Origin: Roseburia sp. 1XD42-34
Lineage (GTDB): Bacteria > Bacillota > Bacilli > Bacillales > Amphibacillaceae
Reading direction: 5' to 3'
Assembly: GCF_009917385.1 (NCBI RefSeq)
Contig: NZ_QWLJ01000006.1
Coordinates: forward strand, 124,001 to 188,000
Length of the DNA: 64,000 nt
Part shown: one piece after another, positions 34,430-42,407 of the stretch
Position numbering within the stretch: position 1 is the stretch's first letter
Layout: each line of letters begins with the position of its first letter
Notes under the pieces: model-generated
What the model saw: only the letters and a program-made list of their open reading frames with translations
Told to the model about the DNA's origin: nothing
Databases searched by the model: none
Translations under genes and position numbers: made by a program

Positions 34430-36493
34430 GTGAAAGTAATTAAGTTGTTACATTTAAAATTAGTCAATTTCAAAGGAATTAAGGAATTTCAATTACCAAC
34501 TAACGGGCAAGACCTTAATATTTATGCTCAGAATGAGGGCGGAAAGACAACAATATTTGATGCATTTACATGGTTACTTTTCAACAAAGGGAGCAAAGAT
34601 AATCAGGATTTTGGCATCAAAACTATTAGTAATGGTGAAGTAGTCCATAACTTGAATCATGAAGTTGAAGCAGTGCTTGATGTTGATGGAAAAGAGTATA
34701 AGTTGAAAAAAGTATTCAAAGAAAAATGGACACAGAAAAAAGGTTCTGCCACCAAAGAATTCACAGGCCACACAACCAAGTATTTTAGTAGAGACGTTCC
34801 TATTAGCAAAAAAGAGTATGACGATCTAATAAAAGAGATTATTGGCACAGATCAAGTAGATTCATTCTTAAAACGTTACAAGAAAATGAAGGTAGAAAAT
34901 GTATTCAAATTATTGACAGTCCCTAATTTCTTTGTAGATGGTCTGCACTGGAAGGAGCGTCGTGAGCTGCTGTTGGAAATTACAGGTGATATATCAGATG
35001 AGGAAATCTTAGATAGTGAAACTATGTTTGAAAAATTGAAGAACGCATTGAATGGAAACAGCATTGAAGATCATAAGTTAGTTATCGCCAGTAGGAAAAA
35101 AGAAATAAATGATCGCTTAAAAGTTATTCCAGAGTTAATTAATGAAAATCACCTTAACATACCTGATTTAAATGGGTTGGATGAACAAAAGATTCATAAA
35201 CAGATTGATAAATTATCCAGTGAAATAGATCTGAAAAATGATCGTATTTCCGCACTTAAAAATGGTGCTGAAATCAACGATTTGAAAAAACAAATCAGCA
35301 ATATTGACTATGAAATAAACAATATCCGAAACGAACATGCTCAGAATGAAAAGCAAGAAGTGTTTAAGTTGCAGGCAAGACTCCAAGAAGAAAAGTCCAA
35401 TCTTTCTATTTTACAAGGTGACGTCAAAGGGAAGATGCAACAAAAATCTGCGAACGATGAACGTATAAAAGACATCGAACGCCAACTGGTTGAACTACGG
35501 GAGCAATATAAAGAAAGTCAGGAACAGTACAGGTTGCAGAATGAACTCACTTTTGACCATGAAAGTAATTGTGTTTGTCCTACTTGCGAACAGGATCTTC
35601 CAGAAGAAAAAATTGAAGAGGCAGTGGCCAACTTTAACCGTAACAAATCAAATCTTTTGGAAAAAATTCAAGGACGTATTGAGGATTTGAATAAAAAAGG
35701 TCCTGAACTTGCCAAAAAAGTTGAGGAGATAAAGAAAGAAAACGATGTTGTACAAGCTGACATTGACAAGATAACGGAACAGGGAAGTAAGAAAAAGGAA
35801 GATATTGAGAAGTTGGAAGAAAAAATCAAAAAAGCGGAGTCTACTGTAACCCCGATTGAAGAAACCCAGGAATATAAAACATTAGTGAAACAAAAAGAAT
35901 TGATAGAACAACAGATTGAACAATTGCAACAGTCGGTATATGAATCTGTTAACGGAGTTCGAGAAGAAATTAAAAGTATAAAAGAAGAACAAGGTAAGCT
36001 CCAAGTTGATCTATCTAAAATATCCCAATCGAAACAGATTCAGGAGAGAATAAACGCTTTAGAAAATGAACAAAAAGACTTGGCAGAACAGTACGAATCA
36101 ATGGAGCATGAGGATTATTTAATTAATGAATTTACAAACAAAAAGGTTCAATTAATTGATGAAAAAGTAAGTAAATATTTCGAGATTACTAGGTTCAAAA
36201 TGTTCGAGAAGCAAGTCAATGGTGGTCTAGATGATCGATGTGAACCGACTTATAAAGGGGTTCCATTCTCTGAAGGTTTAAATGACGGAGCGAAGGTTTC
36301 TGTAGGTATAGACATTATCAATGTGTTGTCCAAACATTTCGGTATTCAGGCACCTATATTCTTTGATAACGCTGAACAAGTTACAAAATTCTTAGTGGAA
36401 CCAGTAGCACAAATGATTGCTATGTATGCGTCTGAGAAGGACAAGGAATTACGTGTTGAAACAAAACCAAAAGAAGAATCAGAGGTGGCTTAA
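34430..36493 (+). CDS. SbcC/Rad50-like phage ATPase with zinc-hook CxxC
   Basis: A 687-residue SMC-like protein. The N-terminal ATP loop is NEGGKTT (residues 35-41; the canonical form is NGxGKST), followed by a long coiled coil split by a CVCPTC zinc-hook-type motif (about 381-386) and a C-terminal lobe with APIFFDNAE as Walker B-like segment (about 642). GTG start after GGAGGGTTAAAAA. Next to RecT and an MBL-fold protein, it probably serves phage recombination or double-strand end processing. No nuclease subunit (SbcD) is seen; the MBL protein could be the partner. Confidence 0.82.
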   Translation: MKVIKLLHLKLVNFKGIKEFQLPTNGQDLNIYAQNEGGKTTIFDAFTWLLFNKGSKDNQDFGIKTISNGEVVHNLNHEVEAVLDVDGKEYKLKKVFKEKWTQKKGSATKEFTGHTTKYFSRDVPISKKEYDDLIKEIIGTDQVDSFLKRYKKMKVENVFKLLTVPNFFVDGLHWKERRELLLEITGDISDEEILDSETMFEKLKNALNGNSIEDHKLVIASRKKEINDRLKVIPELINENHLNIPDLNGLDEQKIHKQIDKLSSEIDLKNDRISALKNGAEINDLKKQISNIDYEINNIRNEHAQNEKQEVFKLQARLQEEKSNLSILQGDVKGKMQQKSANDERIKDIERQLVELREQYKESQEQYRLQNELTFDHESNCVCPTCEQDLPEEKIEEAVANFNRNKSNLLEKIQGRIEDLNKKGPELAKKVEEIKKENDVVQADIDKITEQGSKKKEDIEKLEEKIKKAESTVTPIEETQEYKTLVKQKELIEQQIEQLQQSVYESVNGVREEIKSIKEEQGKLQVDLSKISQSKQIQERINALENEQKDLAEQYESMEHEDYLINEFTNKKVQLIDEKVSKYFEITRFKMFEKQVNGGLDDRCEPTYKGVPFSEGLNDGAKVSVGIDIINVLSKHFGIQAPIFFDNAEQVTKFLVEPVAQMIAMYASEKDKELRVETKPKEESEVA

Positions 36494-36763
36494 ATGTCTA
36501 AATACGATATATCTGAAAGTATAAGAGCACAAAAAGAATATCTGGAAAGAACGGGAAGTCCTGACTTTCCTCCGGCTTCCGGCCGTTGTTGGAATTGTGG
36601 ACTTAATATATACGAACAGCACTATTGGAAAATTGAAAATGGAAGAAAAGTACCTGTTTCTACTAAAAAAGAAGCAAGATTAATAACTGGTATAACCGTG
36701 GAAAAGGCTGGAAGTGAATTAGTTACTGGATGTCCACATTGTAATAGAAGTTATTGTGATTAA
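36494..36763 (+). CDS. Small zinc-binding protein (two CxxC pairs)
   Basis: An 89-residue protein with CWNC (about 33-36) and CPHC (about 80-83), which could bind one zinc. It starts directly after the ATPase stop. It might be a nuclease or DNA-binding accessory; no HNH motif is complete. Confidence 0.6.
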   Translation: MSKYDISESIRAQKEYLERTGSPDFPPASGRCWNCGLNIYEQHYWKIENGRKVPVSTKKEARLITGITVEKAGSELVTGCPHCNRSYCD

Positions 36764-36780
36764 TTAAGGAGGAATAATGC

Positions 36781-37716
36781 ATGACGAACAAAAATCAGGT
36801 AGCAATTATCCAAAAAGACATTACAGATGATGTAAATAAAAGCTTAACAAGGTTGCAAGATGATGGATTACAACTCCCAGTAAATTATAACGCTAGTAAT
36901 GCTTTAAAAAGTGCGTTTTTTAAACTACGAGAAATCAAGGATAAAAACGGAAAACCAGCATTGGAAGTGTGTACGAGGGAATCGGTAGCCAACTCTTTGT
37001 TAGATATGGTTGTTCAAGGTTTGAGTCCTGCCAAAACGCAATGTTACTTTATCGTTTATGGTAATCAACTACAACTTAATCGTTCTTATTTTGGCACACA
37101 GGCTGTACTGAAGCGACTTATGAATGTGAAGGATATATGGGCAAATGTCATTTTTGATGGTGATGTTTTTGACTATGAAATTGATGGTGGTCGTGAAAAG
37201 CTATTAAAACATGAAACAAAATTCCAAAACAGGGATAACGATATCTTAGGTGCTTATGCAGTCGTTAAGACCAGTGATGACGAGGAAATACTAACCGTTA
37301 TGACGAAGAAAGAAATCCATGCAGCTTGGGGTCAGTCGAAATCAAAAGGACAAGCAGTGCATAATAAATTCCCTCAAGAAATGGCAAAGCGAACTGTTAT
37401 TAACCGAGCTGCGAAAGCTTTTATTAATACCAGTGATGATAGTGATTTATTAGTTGATGCGATTAATAGATCCACGGAAAACGAGTATGAAAATGAACGG
37501 AAAGACGTTACTCCAGTTGAAGATGCACAACAGCAGATAGAGCAACATGCAAACTCTGAAGAAATTGATTTTGCTGATGTTCAAAAAGAGGAGTCGGAAC
37601 AAGAAATTATCGATGCTCCAAAAGAAAAAACAGAACATAGTAAACAGGCGGAAACCCAATCACAAGTGCAACAAGAGTCGCAACAACAAACAATTAATGA
37701 TATGCCTTCTTGGTGA
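36781..37716 (+). CDS. recT: RecT-family single-strand annealing protein
   Basis: A 311-residue annealing recombinase: the conserved segment with LDMVVQGLSPAKTQCYFIVYG and LNRSYFGTQAVLKR is typical of phage RecT/YqaK proteins. The C-terminal tail (about 240-311) is low-complexity Gln/Glu and ends near PSW, a possible SSB- or partner-binding tail. Ribosome site AAGGAGGAATAATGC. Works with an exonuclease to recombine phage DNA. Confidence 0.9.
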   Translation: MTNKNQVAIIQKDITDDVNKSLTRLQDDGLQLPVNYNASNALKSAFFKLREIKDKNGKPALEVCTRESVANSLLDMVVQGLSPAKTQCYFIVYGNQLQLNRSYFGTQAVLKRLMNVKDIWANVIFDGDVFDYEIDGGREKLLKHETKFQNRDNDILGAYAVVKTSDDEEILTVMTKKEIHAAWGQSKSKGQAVHNKFPQEMAKRTVINRAAKAFINTSDDSDLLVDAINRSTENEYENERKDVTPVEDAQQQIEQHANSEEIDFADVQKEESEQEIIDAPKEKTEHSKQAETQSQVQQESQQQTINDMPSW

Positions 37717-37721
37717 TCGAT

Positions 37722-38423
37722 ATGATAGAGATTAAAACTCTCGCATCTGGAAGTAAGGGGAATTGTTACTGGATATCTGACGGTAGCACTCCCTTACTCC
37801 TAGAGTGCGGTATTAGTTACAGAAACATTCAAATAGCGCTTGATTTCAACACAACAGATATTGCAGGGGTATTAGTAACTCACGAGCACAAAGATCATTG
37901 TAAGGCTGTAAAAGAAGTGGCCAATCGAGGATTAAATATCTACATGTCAGAGGGTACAAAGGAAGCGATCGGTATTAAAAATCACCGTATAACAACGGTG
38001 GTGTCCAAAAAGAAATTTGATATAGGTACGTGGTCCATACTGCCATTTGATGTAGAGCATGATGTATCAGAACCAATGGGGTTCTTGCTTCAAAATAAGG
38101 ACGGTGACAAGCTTCTATTTGCTACAGACACCTATTACATTCGCTATAGATTCAACGGCTTAACACACCTATTAATTGAGTGTAACTATAGCATGGATAT
38201 TTTGGAACAAAACATTGCATCTGGGCTTATTCCAGAGGTGATGAAAAGAAGGTTAATAAAGTCACACTTTAGTCTAGAAAATGTTAAAGAATTTTTGAAA
38301 TCTAATGATCTATCGAATGTGAAAGAAATTCACCTACTTCATTTGTCAGATAGCAATAGTCATGAAAGTCGATTTAAGCAAGAAATTCAAGAGTTAACTG
38401 GAAAAGTAGTCTATATAGCTTAG
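37722..38423 (+). CDS. Metallo-beta-lactamase-fold protein (putative phage nuclease)
   Basis: A 233-residue MBL-fold hydrolase with the metal motif HEHKDH (about 55-60) and downstream Asp/His ligands (ATDTYY). It is similar to YycJ-like phage proteins often found beside RecT, which are probable exonucleases. I chose the ATG at 37722; a TTG four codons earlier overlaps the recT stop and the GGTGATC site. Role in end-processing inferred from context. Confidence 0.82.
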   Translation: MIEIKTLASGSKGNCYWISDGSTPLLLECGISYRNIQIALDFNTTDIAGVLVTHEHKDHCKAVKEVANRGLNIYMSEGTKEAIGIKNHRITTVVSKKKFDIGTWSILPFDVEHDVSEPMGFLLQNKDGDKLLFATDTYYIRYRFNGLTHLLIECNYSMDILEQNIASGLIPEVMKRRLIKSHFSLENVKEFLKSNDLSNVKEIHLLHLSDSNSHESRFKQEIQELTGKVVYIA

Positions 38424-38434
38424 GAGGTGACACG

Positions 38435-39361
38435 ATGAGAGATGGATGGATAAAGCTATACAGGGAAGTATTTGACTCTGATATATGGCACGACGTCACC
38501 ACATTTCGGCTTTTTATATTTTTGATTGGCAAAGCAAGTCATAGAGACGGCTTTAAATATAAAGGCATGATTTTAAACGAAGGTCAGTATGTAAGTTCCT
38601 ACAGAAAGCTAAGAGATGCACTAGCTTACAAAGAAGGAAGAGGGTATAAAAAATACTCACTTAGCACAGTTAAAGCTTGTGTTAATAAACTCATTAAGGC
38701 TGAAAGGGTGAACGTTAAGGAAACGGAACTAGGAACACTGTTCACCATTGTAAACTATGCGAAATATCAGGAGTTAGAGGACACAGGAAAAGAAAGTAAG
38801 AACACATTAAACGAGAAAGTCCGAACTAATGCCGAACTAACTCCGAACGATGTCCGAACGAAGTCCGAACAAGATCAAGAATTAAAGAATTTAAGAATTA
38901 AAGAATTATATACTACTACTTCTACTACTGCTGTGGAAGAAGTGGCCAATTTTTATCAAGAGAACTTTGGGGGAGCTGGTTCTTATGTGCAAGAATCGAT
39001 TTGTTATTGGGTTGATGATGTCGGAAAAGATTTAGTAATCGAAGCAATGAAAAGAGCATTAAAGCAAAACAAAAGAAACTGGGGATATGCAGAACGAATT
39101 CTTAGATCTTGGATGAATAAAAACATAAAAACGGTTAAGCAAGCAAAGGCGGAAGATATAGAATTCCAAAGCCAAAAGATGGCTAAGCATCAAAGATATT
39201 CTAAGCCACAAACGCAAGCACCAGGAGCTCCAGTGCCTGAATGGTTTAGACAACAAAAGCAACAGCAGAAAGCTCAGAAAGATAGCCAGTCGAGTAATAT
39301 CGGTGATGCAAACGAGCAAAAGGAACTCGAGCAATTGCTTAAACAATATTCTAGTGGGTAG
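38435..39361 (+). CDS. Phage replication initiator / helicase-loading protein, DnaD-like
   Basis: A 308-residue protein. The N-terminal winged-helix domain (WIKLYREVFDSDIW ... YSLSTVKACVNKLIKAERV, about 1-110) is typical of phage replisome organizers. After a low-complexity linker comes a DnaD-type helical domain (about 165-225, SICYWVDDVGKDLVIEAMKRALKQNKRNWGYAERIL, quoted in part). Glutamine-rich C-terminus. The gene contains an 11-bp iteron array in its linker (38819-38870), the usual place for a phage origin. Start after TAGGAGGTGACACG. Confidence 0.87.
   Translation: MRDGWIKLYREVFDSDIWHDVTTFRLFIFLIGKASHRDGFKYKGMILNEGQYVSSYRKLRDALAYKEGRGYKKYSLSTVKACVNKLIKAERVNVKETELGTLFTIVNYAKYQELEDTGKESKNTLNEKVRTNAELTPNDVRTKSEQDQELKNLRIKELYTTTSTTAVEEVANFYQENFGGAGSYVQESICYWVDDVGKDLVIEAMKRALKQNKRNWGYAERILRSWMNKNIKTVKQAKAEDIEFQSQKMAKHQRYSKPQTQAPGAPVPEWFRQQKQQQKAQKDSQSSNIGDANEQKELEQLLKQYSSG
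38819..38910. other. Candidate phage replication origin: iterons plus AT-rich direct repeats
   Basis: Five CCGAAC units start at 38821, 38832, 38843, 38854 and 38865, an exact 11-base spacing (one helical turn). Directly downstream, AAGAATTAAAGAATT occurs twice (38877-38891 and 38893-38907), forming an AT-rich unwinding element. The spacing is not a multiple of three, so it is not explained by protein repeats. Confidence 0.75.
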
Positions 39362-39369
39362 GTGGAGAA

Positions 39370-39615
39370 ATGGAGCAATTAAGCTTATTTGATCAAAAAG
39401 AAAATAAAGCAGTAGTTATTCCCGAAGATGTCATTTCTCCGTTAGAATCCTCTAAAAGCGTAAAGTCGAAGGAATTCAAGAAACAACAGATGCGTTGGAG
39501 AGAATGGGTTATGGCAGTACAGGCTACTCATAATTGTTCTTGGTTCGAAGCGAGAAAACTATTGCTAGAACACAGGAATAGCCAAAGATCTATAGCAATT
39601 AAATTGGTTGAATAA
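39370..39615 (+). CDS. Small protein with a sliding-clamp-binding motif at its N-terminus
   Basis: An 81-residue basic protein starting MEQLSLFDQK. Residues 3-7 (QLSLF) match the bacterial beta-clamp binding consensus QL[SD]LF. The rest is helical and basic (KEFKKQQMRWREWV). It lies right after the initiator gene. It could modulate the host clamp or tether a partner to it. Confidence 0.65.
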   Translation: MEQLSLFDQKENKAVVIPEDVISPLESSKSVKSKEFKKQQMRWREWVMAVQATHNCSWFEARKLLLEHRNSQRSIAIKLVE

Positions 39616-39634
39616 GCTGCAAGGGGGCAGTCAA

Positions 39635-40408
39635 GTGAAACATATTGTCTTTTACAGTGGTGGAATTGGTAGTTGGGCAACTGCAAAAAGAGTGATTGCC
39701 AGACAAGGTAAAGAAAATGTAGTTCTTCTTTTTACAGATACCCTAATTGAAGACCACGATTTATATAGATTTATAGACGAAACTGTGAGGGAGATGGATG
39801 TAGATTTAATTTGGTTAGAAGATGGGCGCACTCCTTGGGAGGTATTCAAAGATGTTCGTTATCTTGGAAACTCAAGGATTGCGCAATGTTCACACCTTTT
39901 AAAACAAAAGCCTGCTAACGACTGGATAAAGACTCATTTTAAACCAGAAGATTGCATCCTTTATTTGGGGATTGATTGGTCTGAATCACATCGAACTAAA
40001 GCACCTTTGAGGAATTACGCATCTTATAGAGTTGAGTTTCCAATGTGTGAGGAGCCGTTCAGAACAAAAAGTGATCTAATATCCGAATTAGAGGAGTTGG
40101 GGATTGAGCAACCAAGGCTTTATAAAAAGGGATTCGCTCATAATAATTGCGGAGGTTTTTGTGTAAGGGCAGGACAAGGACATTTTGCTCACCTGCTCAA
40201 AGAATTGTCAGATTTATATAAACATCACGAAATCAAAGAGCAAGAAATGAGAGAGTTTCTAGATAAAGATGTATCGATTCTGAGACGTACCAGGAATGGT
40301 GAAAAGATCAATTTGACACTAAGACAGCTTAGGGAAGAGGTTGAGTGCAAAAAAACAGATCAAATTGATATGTTCGATATAGGAGGCTGTGGCTGTTTCG
40401 TTGAGTAG
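39635..40408 (+). CDS. Phosphoadenosine phosphosulfate reductase-like PP-loop protein
   Basis: A 257-residue ATP-pyrophosphatase with the PP-loop SGGIGSW (about 7-13) and clustered cysteines: CSHLLK, NNCGGFCVRAG and a C-terminal GGCGC. Phage members of this family are common and of unknown role; the cysteines resemble DndC-type proteins that act in DNA or RNA sulfur modification. I chose the GTG at 39635 after AAGGGGGCAG; a longer frame overlaps the previous gene. Confidence 0.75.
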   Translation: MKHIVFYSGGIGSWATAKRVIARQGKENVVLLFTDTLIEDHDLYRFIDETVREMDVDLIWLEDGRTPWEVFKDVRYLGNSRIAQCSHLLKQKPANDWIKTHFKPEDCILYLGIDWSESHRTKAPLRNYASYRVEFPMCEEPFRTKSDLISELEELGIEQPRLYKKGFAHNNCGGFCVRAGQGHFAHLLKELSDLYKHHEIKEQEMREFLDKDVSILRRTRNGEKINLTLRQLREEVECKKTDQIDMFDIGGCGCFVE

Positions 40409-40451
40409 TTCCGCAGTTCGAAGCAAGACAAGCAAAGGAAGGAGAATAAAC

Positions 40452-40976
40452 GTGGTTTACACAGGAAAACGAGGTATGGCGTTTGAAAACACACTAAATT
40501 ACACGAATCAGATATATCTTAATCAAGGACGAGCCATCATCAATAAACGACCTACGCCAGTAAAAGTGCTGAAATCAAAAGGTACAAGGGTACTTAAAGG
40601 CTTCTACGAAGAAAAGAGCACGGTCGATTATGACGGTGTATACAAGGGTAAATCCATTGTTTTTGAAGCCAAGTCTACTAAAGAGAAACGGTTGCCGTTG
40701 TCCATCATATCGGATCACCAAGTTAAATATCTGGCGGACGCTGAAAAACTCGGAGCCATATCATTCCTTATCGTGGATATGAGGGCGTTAGGAGAGGTTT
40801 TCCTTGTTCCGAGTAATATGCTTCGAAAGTATACAGAAGAAGCCAATCAAGGCGGCAGAAAGTCCATTCCAATTCGTGATTTGGAAGTATATGCGCAACT
40901 GGTCAATTCAGAAAACGGTGTGCCGTTGGATTACCTGAGTGTTGTCGATAAATTAATAGCTGCAGAAACGGCGTGA
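40452..40976 (+). CDS. recU: RecU-like Holliday junction resolvase
   Basis: A 174-residue resolvase: GKRGMAFENTLNYTNQIYLN aligns with the RecU start region, KRPTPVKVLK, STVDYDGVYKGKSIVFEAKST supplies the Asp and Glu-x-Lys active-site residues, and HQVKYL follows. GTG at 40452 preceded by AAGGAAGGAG is preferred to a GTG at 40389, which is only two bases from its SD and overlaps the previous gene. Resolves recombination intermediates of phage DNA. Confidence 0.87.
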   Translation: MVYTGKRGMAFENTLNYTNQIYLNQGRAIINKRPTPVKVLKSKGTRVLKGFYEEKSTVDYDGVYKGKSIVFEAKSTKEKRLPLSIISDHQVKYLADAEKLGAISFLIVDMRALGEVFLVPSNMLRKYTEEANQGGRKSIPIRDLEVYAQLVNSENGVPLDYLSVVDKLIAAETA

Positions 40977-41010
40977 GGTCTCAATCTAATAAAAAATAGG
41001 AGTGATCGCT

Positions 41011-41181
41011 ATGCATATGTGTGTTACATGCGGTAGACGTTTGAAAGATAGCAAAAGCATTGATAGAGGATATGGTCCTGTTTGTTATAAAAAACATTTA
41101 AAAGCTCTCTCGGATAAAGAATTTGAAAAGAAACAATTAACTATTGATGAGGTTATGGAGAAATGGCACGTCAGGTTATAA
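41011..41181 (+). CDS. Small zinc-finger protein (DUF6011-like)
   Basis: A 56-residue protein with CVTCGRRL ... GYGPVCYKKH, the two-CxxC-like pattern of DUF6011 phage proteins. ATG after AATAGGAGTGATCGCT. A hairpin follows its stop. Role unknown. Confidence 0.7.
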   Translation: MHMCVTCGRRLKDSKSIDRGYGPVCYKKHLKALSDKEFEKKQLTIDEVMEKWHVRL

Positions 41182-41190
41182 CAACACGAA

Positions 41191-41212
41191 AAGAGGCTTA
41201 AAAAAGCCTCTT
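41191..41212 (+). terminator. Hairpin after the zinc-finger gene
   Basis: AAGAGGCTT / AAGCCTCTT, a perfect 9-bp stem with a 4-base loop; only weak T content follows. Possible partial terminator before a LexA-box-like promoter region. Confidence 0.55.
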
Positions 41213-41223
41213 CCATACTAATG

Positions 41224-41237
41224 AGAACAAACGTTCC
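41224..41237. promoter_or_regulatory. Candidate LexA (DinR) box
   Basis: AGAACAAACGTTCC matches the Bacillus LexA consensus CGAACRNRYGTTYC at every defined position but the first. It lies between a hairpin and the methyltransferase-like gene, where a promoter is expected. Confidence 0.5.
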
Positions 41238-41280
41238 CCTTAAATATATTATCATATCGAGAGGGGAAAGAAAACCAACC

Positions 41281-41637
41281 ATGCAAGCTTTAGGGGATAG
41301 AAACGATACTTTAAATAAATTTCATGTGGTTAGATATAAGAATTACCCTAAATCAGTTGTGTCCTTTCCACGTGATAAAAGGACATTCCATCCTACTCAA
41401 AAGCCGGAAGATTTATTTGAGTACTTGATTAAAACTTACACAAATGAAGATGAAATTGTGCTGGACAATTGCATGGGTTCTTGCACAACTGCAATTGCAG
41501 CAGATAATGCGAATCGCAACTGGATTGGATTCGAAATAGAAAGTGAATATTGTCAAAAGGGTAAAGAGAGAATAAATACAAATAGAGAGCGAATAGGGCT
41601 GCCTTCAGTAGATGTGAAAACACTAGATAATAAATAG
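41281..41637 (+). pseudogene. C-terminal remnant of a DNA methyltransferase
   Basis: A 118-residue product (ATG at 41281 after GAGAGGGGAAAG) with HPTQKPEDLFEYLI and VLDNCMGSCTTAIAA, which correspond to motif X and the SAM-binding motif I of N4/N6 methyltransferases of the beta class. The catalytic DPPY half is absent, and motif I is altered (usual form DxFMGSGTT). It is thus probably inactive, or a truncated protein with another role. The frame is open upstream to 41221 but crosses the LexA-like box. Confidence 0.65.
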
Positions 41638-41648
41638 GAGTGAAGCCT

Positions 41649-41855
41649 TTGACAAAAGGAAGGTATATTGCAGGAAGTTTTGCTTTTGTATGTCTAATAG
41701 CATTACTGATTGTTTCAGTTGTTAAATATCAGCAGTTAAGTAGGACCGTCGAGGAACAAGAAAAGAAAATAGAAATGCTGCAGGAAGAAAACGCATTGCT
41801 GCATGATGAAAATTGGAATTTAAACCAGCACCTAATGAAAGAAGTGGCTGAATAA
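41649..41855 (+). CDS. Small membrane protein with coiled coil (Rz/spanin-like build)
   Basis: A 68-residue protein: one membrane helix (about 8-26, AGSFAFVCLIALLIVSVV) and a heptad-rich coiled coil (EEQEKKIEMLQEENALLHDEN). TTG start at 41649 after AGGAGTGA. Function unknown; the build recalls phage membrane adaptors. Confidence 0.65.
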   Translation: MTKGRYIAGSFAFVCLIALLIVSVVKYQQLSRTVEEQEKKIEMLQEENALLHDENWNLNQHLMKEVAE

Positions 41856-42037
41856 TGGATTTAATAAAGGGTAGTATTAAAAAATTACCTGAGGAAGATC
41901 TGTTAATTCTCTACCAAGATGCAACTAATAGAATTGGTTCTAATTCTTTAGGTGGAGATCCGGATCCTGTTTATATTAAGAAGCAAGAATCGATAATCGA
42001 AGCCATTCAAGAAGAATTAAAAGCTAGAGAGACTTAA
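41855..42037 (+). CDS. Small acidic protein, function unknown
   Basis: A 60-residue soluble protein; its ATG shares the last base of the preceding TAA, so translation is coupled. Helical segments at both ends flank a Gly/Pro loop (SNSLGGDPDPVY). No family recognised. Confidence 0.6.
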   Translation: MDLIKGSIKKLPEEDLLILYQDATNRIGSNSLGGDPDPVYIKKQESIIEAIQEELKARET

Positions 42038-42047
42038 AAATAAAAAA

Positions 42048-42098
42048 GACAGGATTCCTCCTGTCCAGCACATACTTATTATAACATAGGAGGAATCC
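42048..42098 (+). promoter_or_regulatory. Alternative hairpins that can hide a ribosome site
   Basis: GACAGG/CCTGTC (42048-42053, 42060-42065) forms a local hairpin. The overlapping GGATTCCTCC (42052-42061) is the exact complement of GGAGGAATCC (42089-42098), which contains the ribosome site of the gene starting at 42101. The two pairings exclude each other. Confidence 0.5.
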
Positions 42099-42100
42099 TT

Positions 42101-42301
42101 GTGAGATTAAAAGATATTCAAATAAATCCTGAAACTATGACTTTGGAAATAGATCTACTTAAACAAAAAGAGAACTTCGTAGTTGTTGTATGTGAAGGGA
42201 AGGCTAAACTCACTGAGTTACCAGTCCACGGAGAAACGAAAATCGTCACACATCAAGGTAAGGTTAAGAGGGTTAAATTTGATGAGGGGGAAGAATTTTA
42301 A
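42101..42301 (+). CDS. Small beta-rich phage protein, function unknown
   Basis: A 66-residue protein with a likely small beta-barrel pattern (EIDLLKQKENFVVVVCEGKAKLTELPVHGETKIV). GTG start; the GGAGG ribosome site can be sequestered by an upstream complementary stretch. No family recognised. Confidence 0.6.
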   Translation: MRLKDIQINPETMTLEIDLLKQKENFVVVVCEGKAKLTELPVHGETKIVTHQGKVKRVKFDEGEEF

Positions 42302-42363
42302 GACTTAACTTTAAAAAAATATAAGTATTTGCAGAAAAACTTTAAAAAAAACCTCTTGTTATG

Positions 42364-42369
42364 TATAAT
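42364..42369 (+). promoter_or_regulatory. -10 element of the cargo module promoter
   Basis: TATAAT 39 bases before the ATG at 42408, preceded by a long A-rich stretch (TTTAAAAAAA, 42341-42350) that can act as a weak -35 and UP-like element. Confidence 0.45.
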
Positions 42370-42407
42370 TATCGAGAGTCATTATTATAATAATAGGGGG
42401 AAGATGT

